64,000 bases of DNA from positions 1 through 64,000 of the forward strand of contig NZ_AP025514.1 of the NCBI RefSeq assembly GCF_024347655.1, in the 5' to 3' direction. Positions within the stretch are counted from its first letter, which is position 1; the number at the start of each line of letters is the position of its first letter. The notes beneath the pieces were generated by a model. It was not told where the DNA came from, ran no database searches, and was given only the letters and a program-made list of their open reading frames with translations. The position numbers and the translations under genes were made by a program. The stretch comes from Vibrio toranzoniae. Its GTDB lineage: Bacteria > Pseudomonadota > Gammaproteobacteria > Enterobacterales > Vibrionaceae. This document shows positions 49,527-59,522 of the stretch, one piece after another.

Positions 49527-49565
49527 TAGCACAGATTGATTTTTGACAAAAAAAGTCACTAAACT

Positions 49566-49597
49566 AAGAGCCGTAAGCAATTACGGCTCTTTTTTTG
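49566..49597 (+). terminator. Terminator of the peptide transporter operon
   Basis: AAGAGCCGTAA and TTACGGCTCTT pair over GCAA and run into T. Confidence 0.9.
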
Positions 49598-49704
49598 CTT
49601 AATGACTCTGGAACTATAGATTATTGGTATGGTCAATAATACTTAAAATGGAATTCATGTTTTATCGATATAGAGTCGGTAACAATTAGCCCGAAAGGGT
49701 TTAA

Positions 49705-50676
49705 GTGGTGGTTATGAAGTTGACAATGAATGCTGTACGCTGTGTTGTGAGTGAAAATTATCGTATGGGGCTTATCGCGGTATCCCTTTTAGTATCGAGC
49801 CAGGTTAATGCGGAATCGGTCCTATGTGATGCGACTCAAGCCAGTACTAATCAATTACCACAGTTAGAACAATCATGTCCTATCGGTAAGGGTGTGTGGG
49901 GAAAAAAAGCCCCTAAACGTCATGCAGAAAACGAGTTGTTTTGGGTTCAATGCGGCTTGCTAAACGAGCCTTTGTCATTAGGCCGAGCGAAACCTCTGTA
50001 TGAAAAAATTTCGACTAACGTTTGGATGAAGCCGGAAGGTGGCGACTATCGTTGCTTAATCGGCCCATACTCTACTTTCTCTGATGCGAGAAAAGACCTA
50101 GCTCAGGTGCGTAAGGTTCCTGGTTACGGTGAAGCCTTTATTCGCATGGTCGATAAGTCGAAAACCTCATCACAACCTATCGTTGCGAAAGCGGCACAAT
50201 CAAAAGCGGTTAAGCCTGCAACTCCGGCAAAGCCAAAACCAGCAGCTAAGCCAGCACCGAAACCTGTGGTTGCAACTCAAGCGGCAACGAGTGTCGCTGC
50301 AATTCAAGCTTTTCCAAGCAGTGGCACAAGCCCTGACAATGACCTTGATATCGAAATCCGAGTGACAGCAAACGTTGCGGGTAGCAAATATGCCATTCCT
50401 TATTTAGTTGATCATAAGCAACAGTTTTACATGGAACAAGGTAAACCTTGGAGCCGCTTAGATTTTGGAAGTGCTGAGCTAGTGTGTAAGCAAATTGGCA
50501 TGAAATTGATGAGTGATCAGCAATGGCAGAGCATTCTTGGTTCATCGGTTATGGAAAACCAGAATTGGCCAATGCATCTACCTTATTGGGGCGCAGATAA
50601 GAAAGGTCTGTTTACTAACGGGAACGTGAATCAGCTAAAAGGTTCTTCACTGCTTAACGTGATGTGCGTTAAGTAA
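49705..50676 (+). CDS. SPOR-domain envelope protein of unknown function
   Basis: 323-aa exported protein. After a hydrophobic signal segment (MGLIAVSLLVSSQVNA, likely cut before ESVLC), residues about 75-150 look like a SPOR peptidoglycan-binding repeat (FWVQCGLLNEPLSLGRAKPL, YRCLIGPYSTFSDARKDLAQ). An Ala/Pro/Lys-rich linker (about 160-200) follows, then a C-terminal domain (about 215-323) with conserved-looking Trp and Cys that I do not recognise. The start is uncertain: GTG 49705 has AAAGGG five bases upstream, while ATG 49714 is further from it. A single gene between the transporter and gor. Confidence 0.7.
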   Translation: MVVMKLTMNAVRCVVSENYRMGLIAVSLLVSSQVNAESVLCDATQASTNQLPQLEQSCPIGKGVWGKKAPKRHAENELFWVQCGLLNEPLSLGRAKPLYEKISTNVWMKPEGGDYRCLIGPYSTFSDARKDLAQVRKVPGYGEAFIRMVDKSKTSSQPIVAKAAQSKAVKPATPAKPKPAAKPAPKPVVATQAATSVAAIQAFPSSGTSPDNDLDIEIRVTANVAGSKYAIPYLVDHKQQFYMEQGKPWSRLDFGSAELVCKQIGMKLMSDQQWQSILGSSVMENQNWPMHLPYWGADKKGLFTNGNVNQLKGSSLLNVMCVK

Positions 50677-50725
50677 TTTTTTGTTCTTAATAGATAAAAG
50701 AAACACTCAGGTTCTGAGTGGACAT

Positions 50726-50750
50726 AAAAAAGCAGGCTCAAGGCCTGCTT
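50726..50750 (-). terminator. Terminator of gor
   Basis: AAGCAGGC and GCCTGCTT pair over five bases, and the minus strand runs into six T. A second small hairpin, CACTCAG/CTGAGTG, lies at 50704-50720. Confidence 0.8.
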
Positions 50751-50777
50751 CTAAAAGTTATCAACGGAAGGCGTTGA

Positions 50778-52133
50778 TTATCTCATGGTAACAAACTCTT
50801 CAGAGCCCGTTGGGTGAATCGCTACAACAGAGTCGAAGTCTGCTTTGGTTGCGCCCATCTTCATTGCAACGCCGAAGCCTTGAATCATTTCGTCAACCGT
50901 GAAACCGATGCCGTGTAGGCCAACGACTGTCTCTTCTTCACCAGCACATATTAGCTTCATCTTACAAGGTTGACGGTGCTTGGTTACTGCTGTGTACATA
51001 GCAGTGAAGCCAGACGTGTATACCTTGATGTTGTCTTTGCCGTATTGCTCTTCAGCCTCTTGAGTCGTTAGACCAATTGTGCCGATAGGTGGGTGGCTGA
51101 ATACAACAGTAGGAACGAGCTTGTAGTCCATTTTCGCGTTGGTTTGACCGTTGAATAGACGCTCAGAAAGCTGACGACCTGCTTTAACAGCAACAGGAGT
51201 TAGCTCGATACCGCCTTCCATGATGTCGCCAACACAGTAGATGCCAGGAACGTTGGTTGCTTGGAACTCGTCTACCTTGATGTAGCCACGGTCGTTAGTT
51301 GCAACGCCAGTTGATGCTAGGTTAATAGCGTCAGTTGCTGGGTGGCGACCGATAGCCCAGATTAGGTGGTCAACGTTTTGAGTGTTGCCGTTCTCTAGGT
51401 GTAGAGTCAGCGTGCCGTCTGCTTCTTTCACAACTTCTTTAGGTACTGAGTGTGTGTGAAGTGTTGGGCCTTCCGCTTCCATTACTTCAACCAATGTTTC
51501 GATGATCATTGGGTCGAAGCTACGTAGTGGTGACTCTTTACGACAGAACAGGTGTGTTTCTGTGCCAAGTGCGCTTAGTACGCCTGCGATTTCAACTGCG
51601 ATGTAGCCCGCGCCGATAACAGCAACACGTTTTGGTTGCTCCATTAGATCGAAGAAACCGTTTGAGTCGATGCCGTATTCTGCGCCTGGGATGTTTGGAA
51701 TCGTTGGACGACCACCTACTGCGATCAGGATGTGATCTGCAGTGTAGTGTTCGCCGTTTACTTCAACAGTCTTCTCGTCAACGAACTTAGCGAAGCCCTT
51801 GATTACGTTTATTTTGTTGTTACCCAAAACGCGATCGTAAGATTGGTGGATACGACCAATGTACGCTTGGCGGTTTTCAACCAACTTACTCCAGTTGAAG
51901 CCTTTTACCTCAACGTCGAAGCCGTAATCTTCCGAATATAGGTTGATCGCTTCAGCAACCTGAGCACCGTGCCACATTACTTTTTTAGGAACACAACCAA
52001 CGTTTACACATGTACCACCAAGGTCTTGTGCCTCGATAAGTGCAACTTTTGCACCGTGCATAGCTGCGCGGTTAGCTGATGCGATGCCGCCTGAGCCGCC
52101 GCCGATACAGATGTAATCAAAATGAGTTGCCAT
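50778..52133 (-). CDS. gor: Glutathione reductase
   Basis: NADPH-dependent flavoenzyme that reduces glutathione disulfide in the cytoplasm. The 451-aa protein (E. coli 450) has the FAD motif [16 protein letters not shown], the redox pair in [13 protein letters not shown], the NADPH motif [19 protein letters not shown] and the C-terminal active-site His in [12 protein letters not shown]. The start at 52133 was chosen over 52145: GGAG is spaced for it, and the upstream ATG overlaps that ribosome site. Confidence 0.96.
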   Translation of the reverse strand: MATHFDYICIGGGSGGIASANRAAMHGAKVALIEAQDLGGTCVNVGCVPKKVMWHGAQVAEAINLYSEDYGFDVEVKGFNWSKLVENRQAYIGRIHQSYDRVLGNNKINVIKGFAKFVDEKTVEVNGEHYTADHILIAVGGRPTIPNIPGAEYGIDSNGFFDLMEQPKRVAVIGAGYIAVEIAGVLSALGTETHLFCRKESPLRSFDPMIIETLVEVMEAEGPTLHTHSVPKEVVKEADGTLTLHLENGNTQNVDHLIWAIGRHPATDAINLASTGVATNDRGYIKVDEFQATNVPGIYCVGDIMEGGIELTPVAVKAGRQLSERLFNGQTNAKMDYKLVPTVVFSHPPIGTIGLTTQEAEEQYGKDNIKVYTSGFTAMYTAVTKHRQPCKMKLICAGEEETVVGLHGIGFTVDEMIQGFGVAMKMGATKADFDSVVAIHPTGSEEFVTMR

Positions 52134-52273
52134 TACTTTCTCCATTTATTGAAGGCTGTAGTTACAGTGAGCGCACTGGATACCTACGTCCTATAGATTC
52201 TTAAATTGTCTAATTATTATATTGAGGGCAGATCGGTTGAACTCAATCACCCTGTTTGAAATTTATTCGTGTA

Positions 52274-52309
52274 CGTCACAATCTGCTGAATATTCGTCAG
52301 ATTATGACG
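52274..52309. repeat. Imperfect inverted repeat between gor and rlmJ
   Basis: CGTCACAATCTG (52274-52285) faces CAGATTATGACG (52298-52309), 11 of 12 paired, 12-nt spacer. It lies just after the rlmJ stop and upstream of gor; it has no T-run and could be a hairpin or an operator for gor. Confidence 0.4.
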
Positions 52310-52321
52310 TTAAGTTCGAGA

Positions 52322-53176
52322 TTACTCGGGTACGATCCACTCTACTTTGAAGTGACCGGTTGCCGGTGCAATTGCTTCCTTCAAGAATGGAAGAATCTCG
52401 TTCATTTGGCTTTCTAGCTTCCAAGGCGGGTTGATAACAATCATGCCTGATGCTGTCATACCGCGCTCGTTGGTGTCTGGTGACACGCCAAGTTCGATTT
52501 GTAGAATCTTGTTGATGCCTAAGCCTTCAAGGCCTTCGATCATATCTTCGATGTCACAACGGTTTACTACCGGGTACCAAATTGCGTAGATACCGGTTGC
52601 CCAGCGCTTATGGCTTTGAGCAATTGCAGTCACCACATCACGATACTCTTTTGCCAGCTCATAAGGCGGGTCGATAAGCACCAAACCACGACGCTCTTTT
52701 GGTGGTAGGCTGCCTTTTAAGCGTTGGAAGCCATCTTCTTTGTAGATAGATACCTGACGATCGCGGTGGAACTCTTGCTCAAGCAGCGGGTGATCGGCTG
52801 GGTGAAGCTCGGTCAGTACCATGCGGTCTTGGTCGCGCAGGTGGGCACGTGCAACACGTGGTGAGCCTGGGTAGTAGCGCAGCTTGTCGCCATTGTTTAG
52901 CGTTGAGATAGACTCAAGGTAGCTTTGAATGTCTTCAGGAAGATTTTGTTGTTCCGCTTCTCTCGCAGACCATAGGCGTGCAATACCTTGCTTGTATTCA
53001 CCGGTTTTTTCAGACCATTCATGCGTTAAGTCGTAACGACCTACACCAGAGTGAGTGTCATGATAAACAAAAGGCTTATCCTTCTGTTTCAAAGAATTAA
53101 GAATAAGGCTCTGTACGATATGCTTTACTACGTCGGCATGGTTACCTGCGTGGAAGCTGTGGCGATAACTTAACAA
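52322..53176 (-). CDS. rlmJ: 23S rRNA (adenine2030-N6)-methyltransferase
   Basis: Methylates A2030 of 23S rRNA using SAM. The 284-aa protein reads MLSYRHSFHAGNHADVVKHI from a TTG start, the E. coli RlmJ N-terminus; GAGAG lies six bases upstream, so TTG at 53176 is preferred over a longer frame from 53194. The catalytic motif DPPYE and the SAM-binding HAGNHADV region are present. It lies between gor and prlC, as in E. coli. Confidence 0.92.
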   Translation of the reverse strand: MLSYRHSFHAGNHADVVKHIVQSLILNSLKQKDKPFVYHDTHSGVGRYDLTHEWSEKTGEYKQGIARLWSAREAEQQNLPEDIQSYLESISTLNNGDKLRYYPGSPRVARAHLRDQDRMVLTELHPADHPLLEQEFHRDRQVSIYKEDGFQRLKGSLPPKERRGLVLIDPPYELAKEYRDVVTAIAQSHKRWATGIYAIWYPVVNRCDIEDMIEGLEGLGINKILQIELGVSPDTNERGMTASGMIVINPPWKLESQMNEILPFLKEAIAPATGHFKVEWIVPE

Positions 53177-53457
53177 ATTAAACTCTCGTAACACTCTCGA
53201 TTTAGAGTGTGGTTAGTGTAGGTGGGGTTAATCAGACCATTATAACCCTCAATGGACCATAAATTCTCGAACAATTCAGGAACAGTCGTTCGCAATATGT
53301 GGTTAGTTATTGGTTCTACTATTGAAATTTGCCTTATTGGGCACTATTTAATAACTATTCGCAGGTGATTTTTTTTAGGGCGAACCTGAGCTTGATGACT
53401 GTAAGACGACCTCATTACAAAAAAGACGAAAGTCTCTAAAGCCAAAGGAATGTTTAT

Positions 53458-55500
53458 ATGTCTAATCCGCTATTAACCTTCACGGACTTACCTCCGTTTT
53501 CACAAATCAAGCCTGAGCACGTTAAACCAGCGGTTGAGCAAGTGATTGAAGCGTGTCGCAACAAGATAGAACAAGTACTTGAAGGTAATACTGCACCAAG
53601 TTGGGACAACCTCGTTGCTCCGATTGAAGAAGTGGACGATCGTTTAAGCCGCATTTGGTCACCGGTAAGCCATATGAATTCTGTCGTGAACAGTGATGAG
53701 CTACGTGACGCGTATGAGAGCTGTTTGCCTGCTCTATCTGAATACGGTACTTGGGTGGGTCAACACAAAGGTTTGTTTGAAGCGTACAAAGCGATCAAGG
53801 CGAGTGAAGCATTCTCGGCATTGAACCAAGCGCAACAAAAAACCATTACTGACGCACTACGTGACTTTGAACTGTCGGGTATTGGCCTGCCAGCAGACGA
53901 GCAGCACCGCTACGGCGAGATCAGCAAGCGTCAGTCTGAGCTAGGCTCTCAATTCTCGAATAACGTACTTGATGCCACCATGGGGTGGAGCAAGCAGATC
54001 ACAGACGTGGCTGAACTGGCGGGCTTGCCTGAATCTGCGTTAGCGGCAGCGAAAGCAGCAGCGGAGTCTAAAGAGCAGGAAGGTTACCTACTGACTCTAG
54101 ACATTCCATCATACCTACCTGTGATGACCTACTGTGATAACCAAGCGCTACGTAAAGAGTTATACGAAGCTTACGTAACTCGCGCTTCTGACCGTGGTCC
54201 AAATGCAGGTAAGTGGGACAACACAGAGATCATCACCGAGCAACTTAAACTGCGTCACGAAGTTGCACGCATGCTTGGCTTCAATACTTACAGCGAAAAA
54301 TCACTGTCGACCAAAATGGCTGAAACGCCGGACCAAGTGCTTGGTTTCCTCAATGATCTAGCCGTAAAAGCGAAACCACAAGGTGAACGCGAAGTTGAAG
54401 AGTTGCGTCAGTTTGCTGAGAAAGAGTTTGGTGTGTCTGAGCTAAACCTGTGGGACATTGCTTACTACAGCGAAAAACAGAAGCAGAATCTGTTCGAGAT
54501 CTCTGATGAAGAGCTTCGCCCTTACTTCCCTGAGTCTAATGTTGTATCAGGCCTATTTGAGGTACTAAACCGTGTGTTTGGTATGTCGGTAACAGAGCGT
54601 GAAGGTGTCGACACATGGCACGAGTCTGTGCGCTTCTTTGATATCTTTGACGCGACAGGTGCACTACGCGGCAGCTTCTACCTAGACCTATACGCACGTG
54701 AGCACAAACGTGGTGGTGCTTGGATGGATGACTGTCGTGGTCGTCGTATTACTGAATCTGGTGAACTACAAACCCCCGTCGCTTACCTAACGTGTAACTT
54801 CAACAAACCAGTCGGTGATAAGCCTGCGCTATTTACTCACGATGAAGTCGTGACTCTGTTTCACGAGTTTGGTCATGGTATTCACCATATGTTGACGCAA
54901 GTTGAAGCGGGTGCCGTCTCTGGTATCAATGGTGTGCCTTGGGATGCCGTTGAGCTGCCAAGTCAATTCCTAGAGAACTGGTGTTGGGAAGAAGAGGCGC
55001 TGTCGTTTATCTCTGGCCATTTCGAAACGGGTGAAGCCCTGCCAAAAGAGATGCTCGAGAAGATGCTAGCGGCGAAGAACTTCCAATCTGCGATGTTTAT
55101 CCTGCGTCAGCTAGAGTTTGGTTTGTTCGATTTCACGCTACACACAGAATACGATCCAGAAGTGGGTGCGCGCGTGCTAGAGACTCTGGCCGATGTGAAG
55201 TCTAAGGTATCGGTACTACCAAGCCTTGATTGGAACCGTTTCTCGCATAGCTTTGGCCACATCTTTGCTGGTGGCTACAGTGCAGGTTACTACAGCTATC
55301 TATGGGCAGAAGTGCTTTCAGCCGATGCGTTCTCTGCATTTGAAGAAGAAGGTATCTTCAATACAGAAACCGGTAATCGCTTCCTGAGTAATATCCTTGA
55401 AATGGGTGGCAGTGAAGAGCCAATGGAGTTATTCAAACGCTTCCGAGGTCGTGAGCCAAACATTGATGCAATGTTGCGTCATGCGGGAATCAACGCGTAA
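53458..55500 (+). CDS. prlC: Oligopeptidase A (M3 metallopeptidase)
   Basis: Cytosolic zinc endopeptidase that degrades oligopeptides, including cleaved signal peptides. The 680-aa length equals E. coli OpdA. The zinc motif HEFGH is at 469-473 (HEFGHGIHHMLTQVEAG) and the third ligand region is ELPSQFLENWCWEEEAL. The N-terminus MSNPLLTFTDLPPFSQIKPE is typical. Divergent from rlmJ; a terminator follows. Confidence 0.96.
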   Translation: MSNPLLTFTDLPPFSQIKPEHVKPAVEQVIEACRNKIEQVLEGNTAPSWDNLVAPIEEVDDRLSRIWSPVSHMNSVVNSDELRDAYESCLPALSEYGTWVGQHKGLFEAYKAIKASEAFSALNQAQQKTITDALRDFELSGIGLPADEQHRYGEISKRQSELGSQFSNNVLDATMGWSKQITDVAELAGLPESALAAAKAAAESKEQEGYLLTLDIPSYLPVMTYCDNQALRKELYEAYVTRASDRGPNAGKWDNTEIITEQLKLRHEVARMLGFNTYSEKSLSTKMAETPDQVLGFLNDLAVKAKPQGEREVEELRQFAEKEFGVSELNLWDIAYYSEKQKQNLFEISDEELRPYFPESNVVSGLFEVLNRVFGMSVTEREGVDTWHESVRFFDIFDATGALRGSFYLDLYAREHKRGGAWMDDCRGRRITESGELQTPVAYLTCNFNKPVGDKPALFTHDEVVTLFHEFGHGIHHMLTQVEAGAVSGINGVPWDAVELPSQFLENWCWEEEALSFISGHFETGEALPKEMLEKMLAAKNFQSAMFILRQLEFGLFDFTLHTEYDPEVGARVLETLADVKSKVSVLPSLDWNRFSHSFGHIFAGGYSAGYYSYLWAEVLSADAFSAFEEEGIFNTETGNRFLSNILEMGGSEEPMELFKRFRGREPNIDAMLRHAGINA

Positions 55501-55577
55501 TTGCTATCATTTCCGTAACGGCGGTAATTGCTTAGCTTTATTACGAGTTCATTATCTTTATTGCGGAGTTAATAGCG

Positions 55578-55609
55578 AAAAGAGCCTCTACGTTAGAGGC
55601 TCTTTTTTT
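55578..55609. terminator. Bidirectional terminator between prlC and asnC
   Basis: AGAGCCTCTA and TAGAGGCTCT pair over CGT, with A and T runs on either side. Confidence 0.9.
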
Positions 55610-55643
55610 GTCTGTGTTTGATGCCAAACAAGACGAATGAACG

Positions 55644-56108
55644 CTATGGGTTCACATTGCGATTGATAGGGTTCTGCAATGAAATCAGGGTCTCGGTCGA
55701 CTGAACCTCATCGATCGCTTGCAGCTTATCGATCAATACAAACTGCAGTTCTTCGATCGATTTACACATCAGTTTGACAAAAATATTATAGGCGCCTGTG
55801 GTGTAGTACGCCTCTACCACTTCCTCTAAAGCATTGAGTTTGTCGATGGCTGAATGGTAATCGCGGGCGGCATTGAGATTGATGCCAATAAAGCAGCATA
55901 CGTCGTAACCTAATTTTTTGGTGTTTACCACAACCTCGGTACGCTCAATAATGTCAGCCGCTCTCATCTTTTCGATACGAACATGAATCGTGGCTGGGCT
56001 GACATCAAACTGCTTTGCCATTTCAGCATAAGGCGTTCGCGCATCTTCCATTAAAGTTTTGAGAATGGCACGGTCTAGGTCATCTAGACGAGCGGTTGTT
56101 GTGGACAT
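55644..56108 (-). CDS. asnC: Lrp/AsnC-family regulator AsnC
   Basis: Asparagine-responsive regulator, known to activate asparagine synthetase asnA. The 154-aa protein parallels E. coli AsnC closely: helix-turn-helix TPYAEMAKQFDVSPATIHVR at about 24-43, then the RAM domain (LGYDVCCFIGINL, EEVVEAYYTTGAYNIFVKLM, IDEVQSTETLISLQNPI). asnA is not next to it here, unlike E. coli. It is divergent from the GGDEF/EAL gene with 98 bp between them. Confidence 0.9.
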   Translation of the reverse strand: MSTTTARLDDLDRAILKTLMEDARTPYAEMAKQFDVSPATIHVRIEKMRAADIIERTEVVVNTKKLGYDVCCFIGINLNAARDYHSAIDKLNALEEVVEAYYTTGAYNIFVKLMCKSIEELQFVLIDKLQAIDEVQSTETLISLQNPINRNVNP

Positions 56109-56206
56109 GCGTAATCCTTAGATTGAATGAAAACATACCGGCTAGAGTACACATCATAGCCAAGGGTGATAATATTAGCAGTAACTATAGTGTTAGGGTG
56201 AATTCA

Positions 56207-59200
56207 GTGCGATTTTCGTTGTTATTAGTTTTGATGTGTTGGAGTGTTTTTACTTCAGCACAGACAAAAGATGTATTGGTCATTCACTCTTATCATCAAG
56301 GTTTTTTCTGGACAGATGATTTCCATGAAGGGTTGGCTGAAGAACTTGACCGTGACGGCCTGTCTTATCGTGTCGTTTATCTCGATAGCAAGCGTACTCA
56401 AAACACGGAATACTTAGAGCGAATCTATCAGCTATACCGTACCAAGCTATCGCATGAAGAGTTTACCGCTGTGGTGGTCAGCGATAACAACGCCCTTAAC
56501 CTGATGAAGCGCTTAGCGCCTGAGCTCAATGGCACGCCCGTTATTTTTGGCGGCATCAACAATTTCTCTCCGCAAATGATAGAAGGCTTGAATGCGACGG
56601 GTATCACCGAAGATATTGATATAGCAAGCAATGTAGAGCTGATCAAGCGACTTCAATCGACAGTGGAAAAAATATATGTGGTCACTGATCACTCGGTAAC
56701 GGGTGAAGCTATTCGCGCTCAAGTGGATCTATTCCTACAAAAGCGTCCTGAGTTTTCTAGGTTGGTAGAGCAATATAAACCCGACTCTTATCAAGAACTG
56801 ATGACGTTCGCTCAACGCGCTGATCTTAAAAAAAGCCTGCTGTTTTGGGCTTACTACCGAGATATCAATGGCCGAGTCAGCAGTAATGAGGACTGGCGCC
56901 AGCTTAACAAAAAAGCTCAGATACCATTGTATATCGTGCATGATTTGGGGCTTGGGTATGGTGCTATTGGCGGTGTCATTCACCGTGGTAAGACACAAGG
57001 GCGAGGTACGGGGCAGGTGTTGCTGAAGGTGCTCGATAACCCGGATAAACCTTTGCCGAAAGTGGTTGCTGGCGCCCCAGAAATCAAACTTGATTATCAA
57101 CAAATCTCACGCTGGGACTTGGGCGCTGAGAATGAAGCCTCGGTGGCTTTCTTCAATAAGCCCAAATCATTCCTGACTCGCTACCGCGATGAAATTCAGA
57201 CCATAGGTTTACTGTTTCTAACGATGTCGAGCGTCATCGCGATCTTGGTTTATTACCTTAATCGTCTCAAGAAAAGTGAGAGAACGAGCCGCCAGAGCCA
57301 ACGGCTACTTGAGTCGATATTCGACCAGAGTTTACAGTTTATGGGGATCATCGATGAGGCTGGTGTGCTGTTGTCTAGTAATAGTAAATTGCATGAACTT
57401 CTTTACAACCAAGGCTATAAATTGGGGACGCCTCTTCAAAACCACCAACACTGGGAAGATTCTGCAAAGCAGCGGCTAAAGGAATATTTTATCTCTAAAG
57501 ACGAACATCAGGCTTTGCGATTTGAAGCCGAAGTGTGGTGTCGTGATCGTGGCACAATGGTATTGGATATCTCATTAAAGCCAATGCCGATCAGCGAAGG
57601 GGATGATATTCAGTTCTTATTTGAAGCTCGTGACGTTACGTCGGGTAAGCTTGTTGAGAATAAGCTGTTCCAGCGTGAAGCAAACCTAAAGCTGTATTAT
57701 GACAAACAACCGGTAATGATGATTACGCTGGATGGTCACAACCGCATCCAACAAGTGAATCAGTTTGCTGAAAAGTTGTTGGGCTATTCATTGAAACAGT
57801 TATTGGGCCATCGCCCTCGCGAGTTCTACGTTGATGAGAATGCGATGACTCCACGTAATACCTTGTTGCAACCGCAGCATAAAATCCGCGGTGTGTGGCG
57901 TCGTGATATTGAATATCGTCATGCTGATGGCAGCACCATCTGGATTAGAGAAAATATTCGCCCGTTGGTTGAGTCTGATCAGCTGTTGATTGTTGGTGAA
58001 GACATTACTGAAACACACGAGCTGTCAGAAAAGTTAGAGTATCAAGCACAGTACGACTTGTTGACTGACACTTTTAACCGCAACCACTTTGAGCAAGAGC
58101 TGCAAAAGGCGCTTAAAGAAGTGGAAAGCCACATGCGCACTCATGCGATGTTGTTCCTAGATTTAGACCAACTGAAGGTGTTGAATGATACCGCAGGGCA
58201 TGAAGCGGGCGATGCCGCGATCTTGTTTAGTGCAAAACTGTTAGAAGATGTGCTGCCCTACAATGCGTTATTGGCGCGCATGGGTGGTGACGAATTTGCC
58301 GTGTTAATCAAAGACTGCACCGAGCGAGATGCGCTCAATGTGTGTCGTAGCATTATTTCTATGATGAGTGAGAATTCATTTGTATGGAGGGATATTCGCC
58401 TCAACCTCACTTGCTCTATCGGCCTTCGATTGATTGACCATACTGCCTCCTCACCGCAGATGGTGCATGCTCAGGCTGATGCTGCTTGTCATGTGGCCAA
58501 AGAGGAGGGGCGTAACCGCTATCACCTTTATCATCAAGATGATGAAGACCTTCGTCGCCGTCATTTGGAGATGGAGAGCGTGAACTTGGTGCATGAAGCC
58601 TTGGCCAATGATCGCTTAGAGCTATTTGCACAGCGTATTCTAGGTTTAGATACCGATTGCGAGAAAATGCATTTCGAGATTTTGGTTCGGATTAAGAATG
58701 TTGATGGGGAATACATCTCTCCGGGTATCTTCATGCCCGCTTCAGAGCGATACAACATTGCACACCTGATTGACCGCAAAGTGGTGAGCCAGACATTGAG
58801 TTGGTTGGAGCAACGGCCACAGGTTATTGATGAGCTTGGGATGTGCTCAATCAATTTATCGGGTCATTCGATGGGTAATCGAGAGTTTGTCGAGTTCTTG
58901 ATTGATAACCTCAAAAACTCGTCAATACCGAGTCATAAAATTTGTTTAGAGATCACTGAAACGGCCGCAATGAGTAACATGAAACAGGCGATCAAGTTCT
59001 TTACGAGAATTAAAGAGCTGGGCTGTATGATTGCACTGGATGATTTCGGTTCAGGGTTATCGTCGTTTGGGTATCTGAAGAAGCTACCGGTCGATATTGT
59101 GAAAATCGATGGTTTGTTTGTACGTGATATTGATGTCAACGAGATGGACCACGTGATGGTTCGTTCTATCAACGACCTAGCTAAGCAGATGGGCAAATAT

Positions 59201-59344
59201 ACGGTGGCTGAATTTGTTGAAAACACTCAGGTGATCGACAAACTGCTCGAGCTTGGTGTTAACTATGCGCAGGGCTACATCATAGGTAAGCCTAAGCCGC
59301 TTGAAGAATTAGTCGAAGAGTTACAGCAAGAGCGCTTTCTATAA
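56207..59344 (+). CDS. Membrane-bound GGDEF/EAL cyclic-di-GMP protein with periplasmic ABC-binding-like sensor
   Basis: 1045-aa signalling protein. It has a signal peptide (MRFSLLLVLMCWSVFTSAQ), a periplasmic ABC_sub_bind-like domain at about 20-320 (DVLVIHSYHQGFFWTDDFHE), a membrane helix near 332-354, and two PAS-like regions at about 365-600. The GGDEF domain has an intact MGGDEF (693-697), and the EAL domain has EIL at 824-826, EITE, LDDFGSG at 944-950, VKIDG, EFVEN and QGY, so the diguanylate cyclase and the phosphodiesterase could both be active. GTG start at 56207 with AGGGTG upstream. The ligand is unknown. Confidence 0.9.
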   Translation: MRFSLLLVLMCWSVFTSAQTKDVLVIHSYHQGFFWTDDFHEGLAEELDRDGLSYRVVYLDSKRTQNTEYLERIYQLYRTKLSHEEFTAVVVSDNNALNLMKRLAPELNGTPVIFGGINNFSPQMIEGLNATGITEDIDIASNVELIKRLQSTVEKIYVVTDHSVTGEAIRAQVDLFLQKRPEFSRLVEQYKPDSYQELMTFAQRADLKKSLLFWAYYRDINGRVSSNEDWRQLNKKAQIPLYIVHDLGLGYGAIGGVIHRGKTQGRGTGQVLLKVLDNPDKPLPKVVAGAPEIKLDYQQISRWDLGAENEASVAFFNKPKSFLTRYRDEIQTIGLLFLTMSSVIAILVYYLNRLKKSERTSRQSQRLLESIFDQSLQFMGIIDEAGVLLSSNSKLHELLYNQGYKLGTPLQNHQHWEDSAKQRLKEYFISKDEHQALRFEAEVWCRDRGTMVLDISLKPMPISEGDDIQFLFEARDVTSGKLVENKLFQREANLKLYYDKQPVMMITLDGHNRIQQVNQFAEKLLGYSLKQLLGHRPREFYVDENAMTPRNTLLQPQHKIRGVWRRDIEYRHADGSTIWIRENIRPLVESDQLLIVGEDITETHELSEKLEYQAQYDLLTDTFNRNHFEQELQKALKEVESHMRTHAMLFLDLDQLKVLNDTAGHEAGDAAILFSAKLLEDVLPYNALLARMGGDEFAVLIKDCTERDALNVCRSIISMMSENSFVWRDIRLNLTCSIGLRLIDHTASSPQMVHAQADAACHVAKEEGRNRYHLYHQDDEDLRRRHLEMESVNLVHEALANDRLELFAQRILGLDTDCEKMHFEILVRIKNVDGEYISPGIFMPASERYNIAHLIDRKVVSQTLSWLEQRPQVIDELGMCSINLSGHSMGNREFVEFLIDNLKNSSIPSHKICLEITETAAMSNMKQAIKFFTRIKELGCMIALDDFGSGLSSFGYLKKLPVDIVKIDGLFVRDIDVNEMDHVMVRSINDLAKQMGKYTVAEFVENTQVIDKLLELGVNYAQGYIIGKPKPLEELVEELQQERFL

Positions 59345-59460
59345 CATTTGGACTTAGTGAGTGAGTATAGCTTTGTGATGAACGCTAAGCACCATGAGTG
59401 TTTTTCCTTACTCATCGTTTCTACGTCTTCATCGTTTTTACACCGTTAATATGTATTGTT

Positions 59461-59492
59461 GAGGCAATCAGGTAAACTGGTTGCCTCTTTTA
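59461..59492 (+). terminator. Terminator of the GGDEF/EAL gene
   Basis: GAGGCAA-T-CAG pairs with CTG-G-TTGCCTC and runs into a T-rich stretch. It lies 31 bp ahead of the rsmJ start. Confidence 0.7.
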
Positions 59493-59522
59493 TTTGAATA
59501 CTACTGTCTGTTGGAGACGACC

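Noticed and set aside
56096..56206. 37-residue extension of the GGDEF/EAL protein overlapping the asnC start
   Set aside because: It would bury the signal peptide. GTG at 56207 with AGGGTG upstream restores a normal signal sequence.
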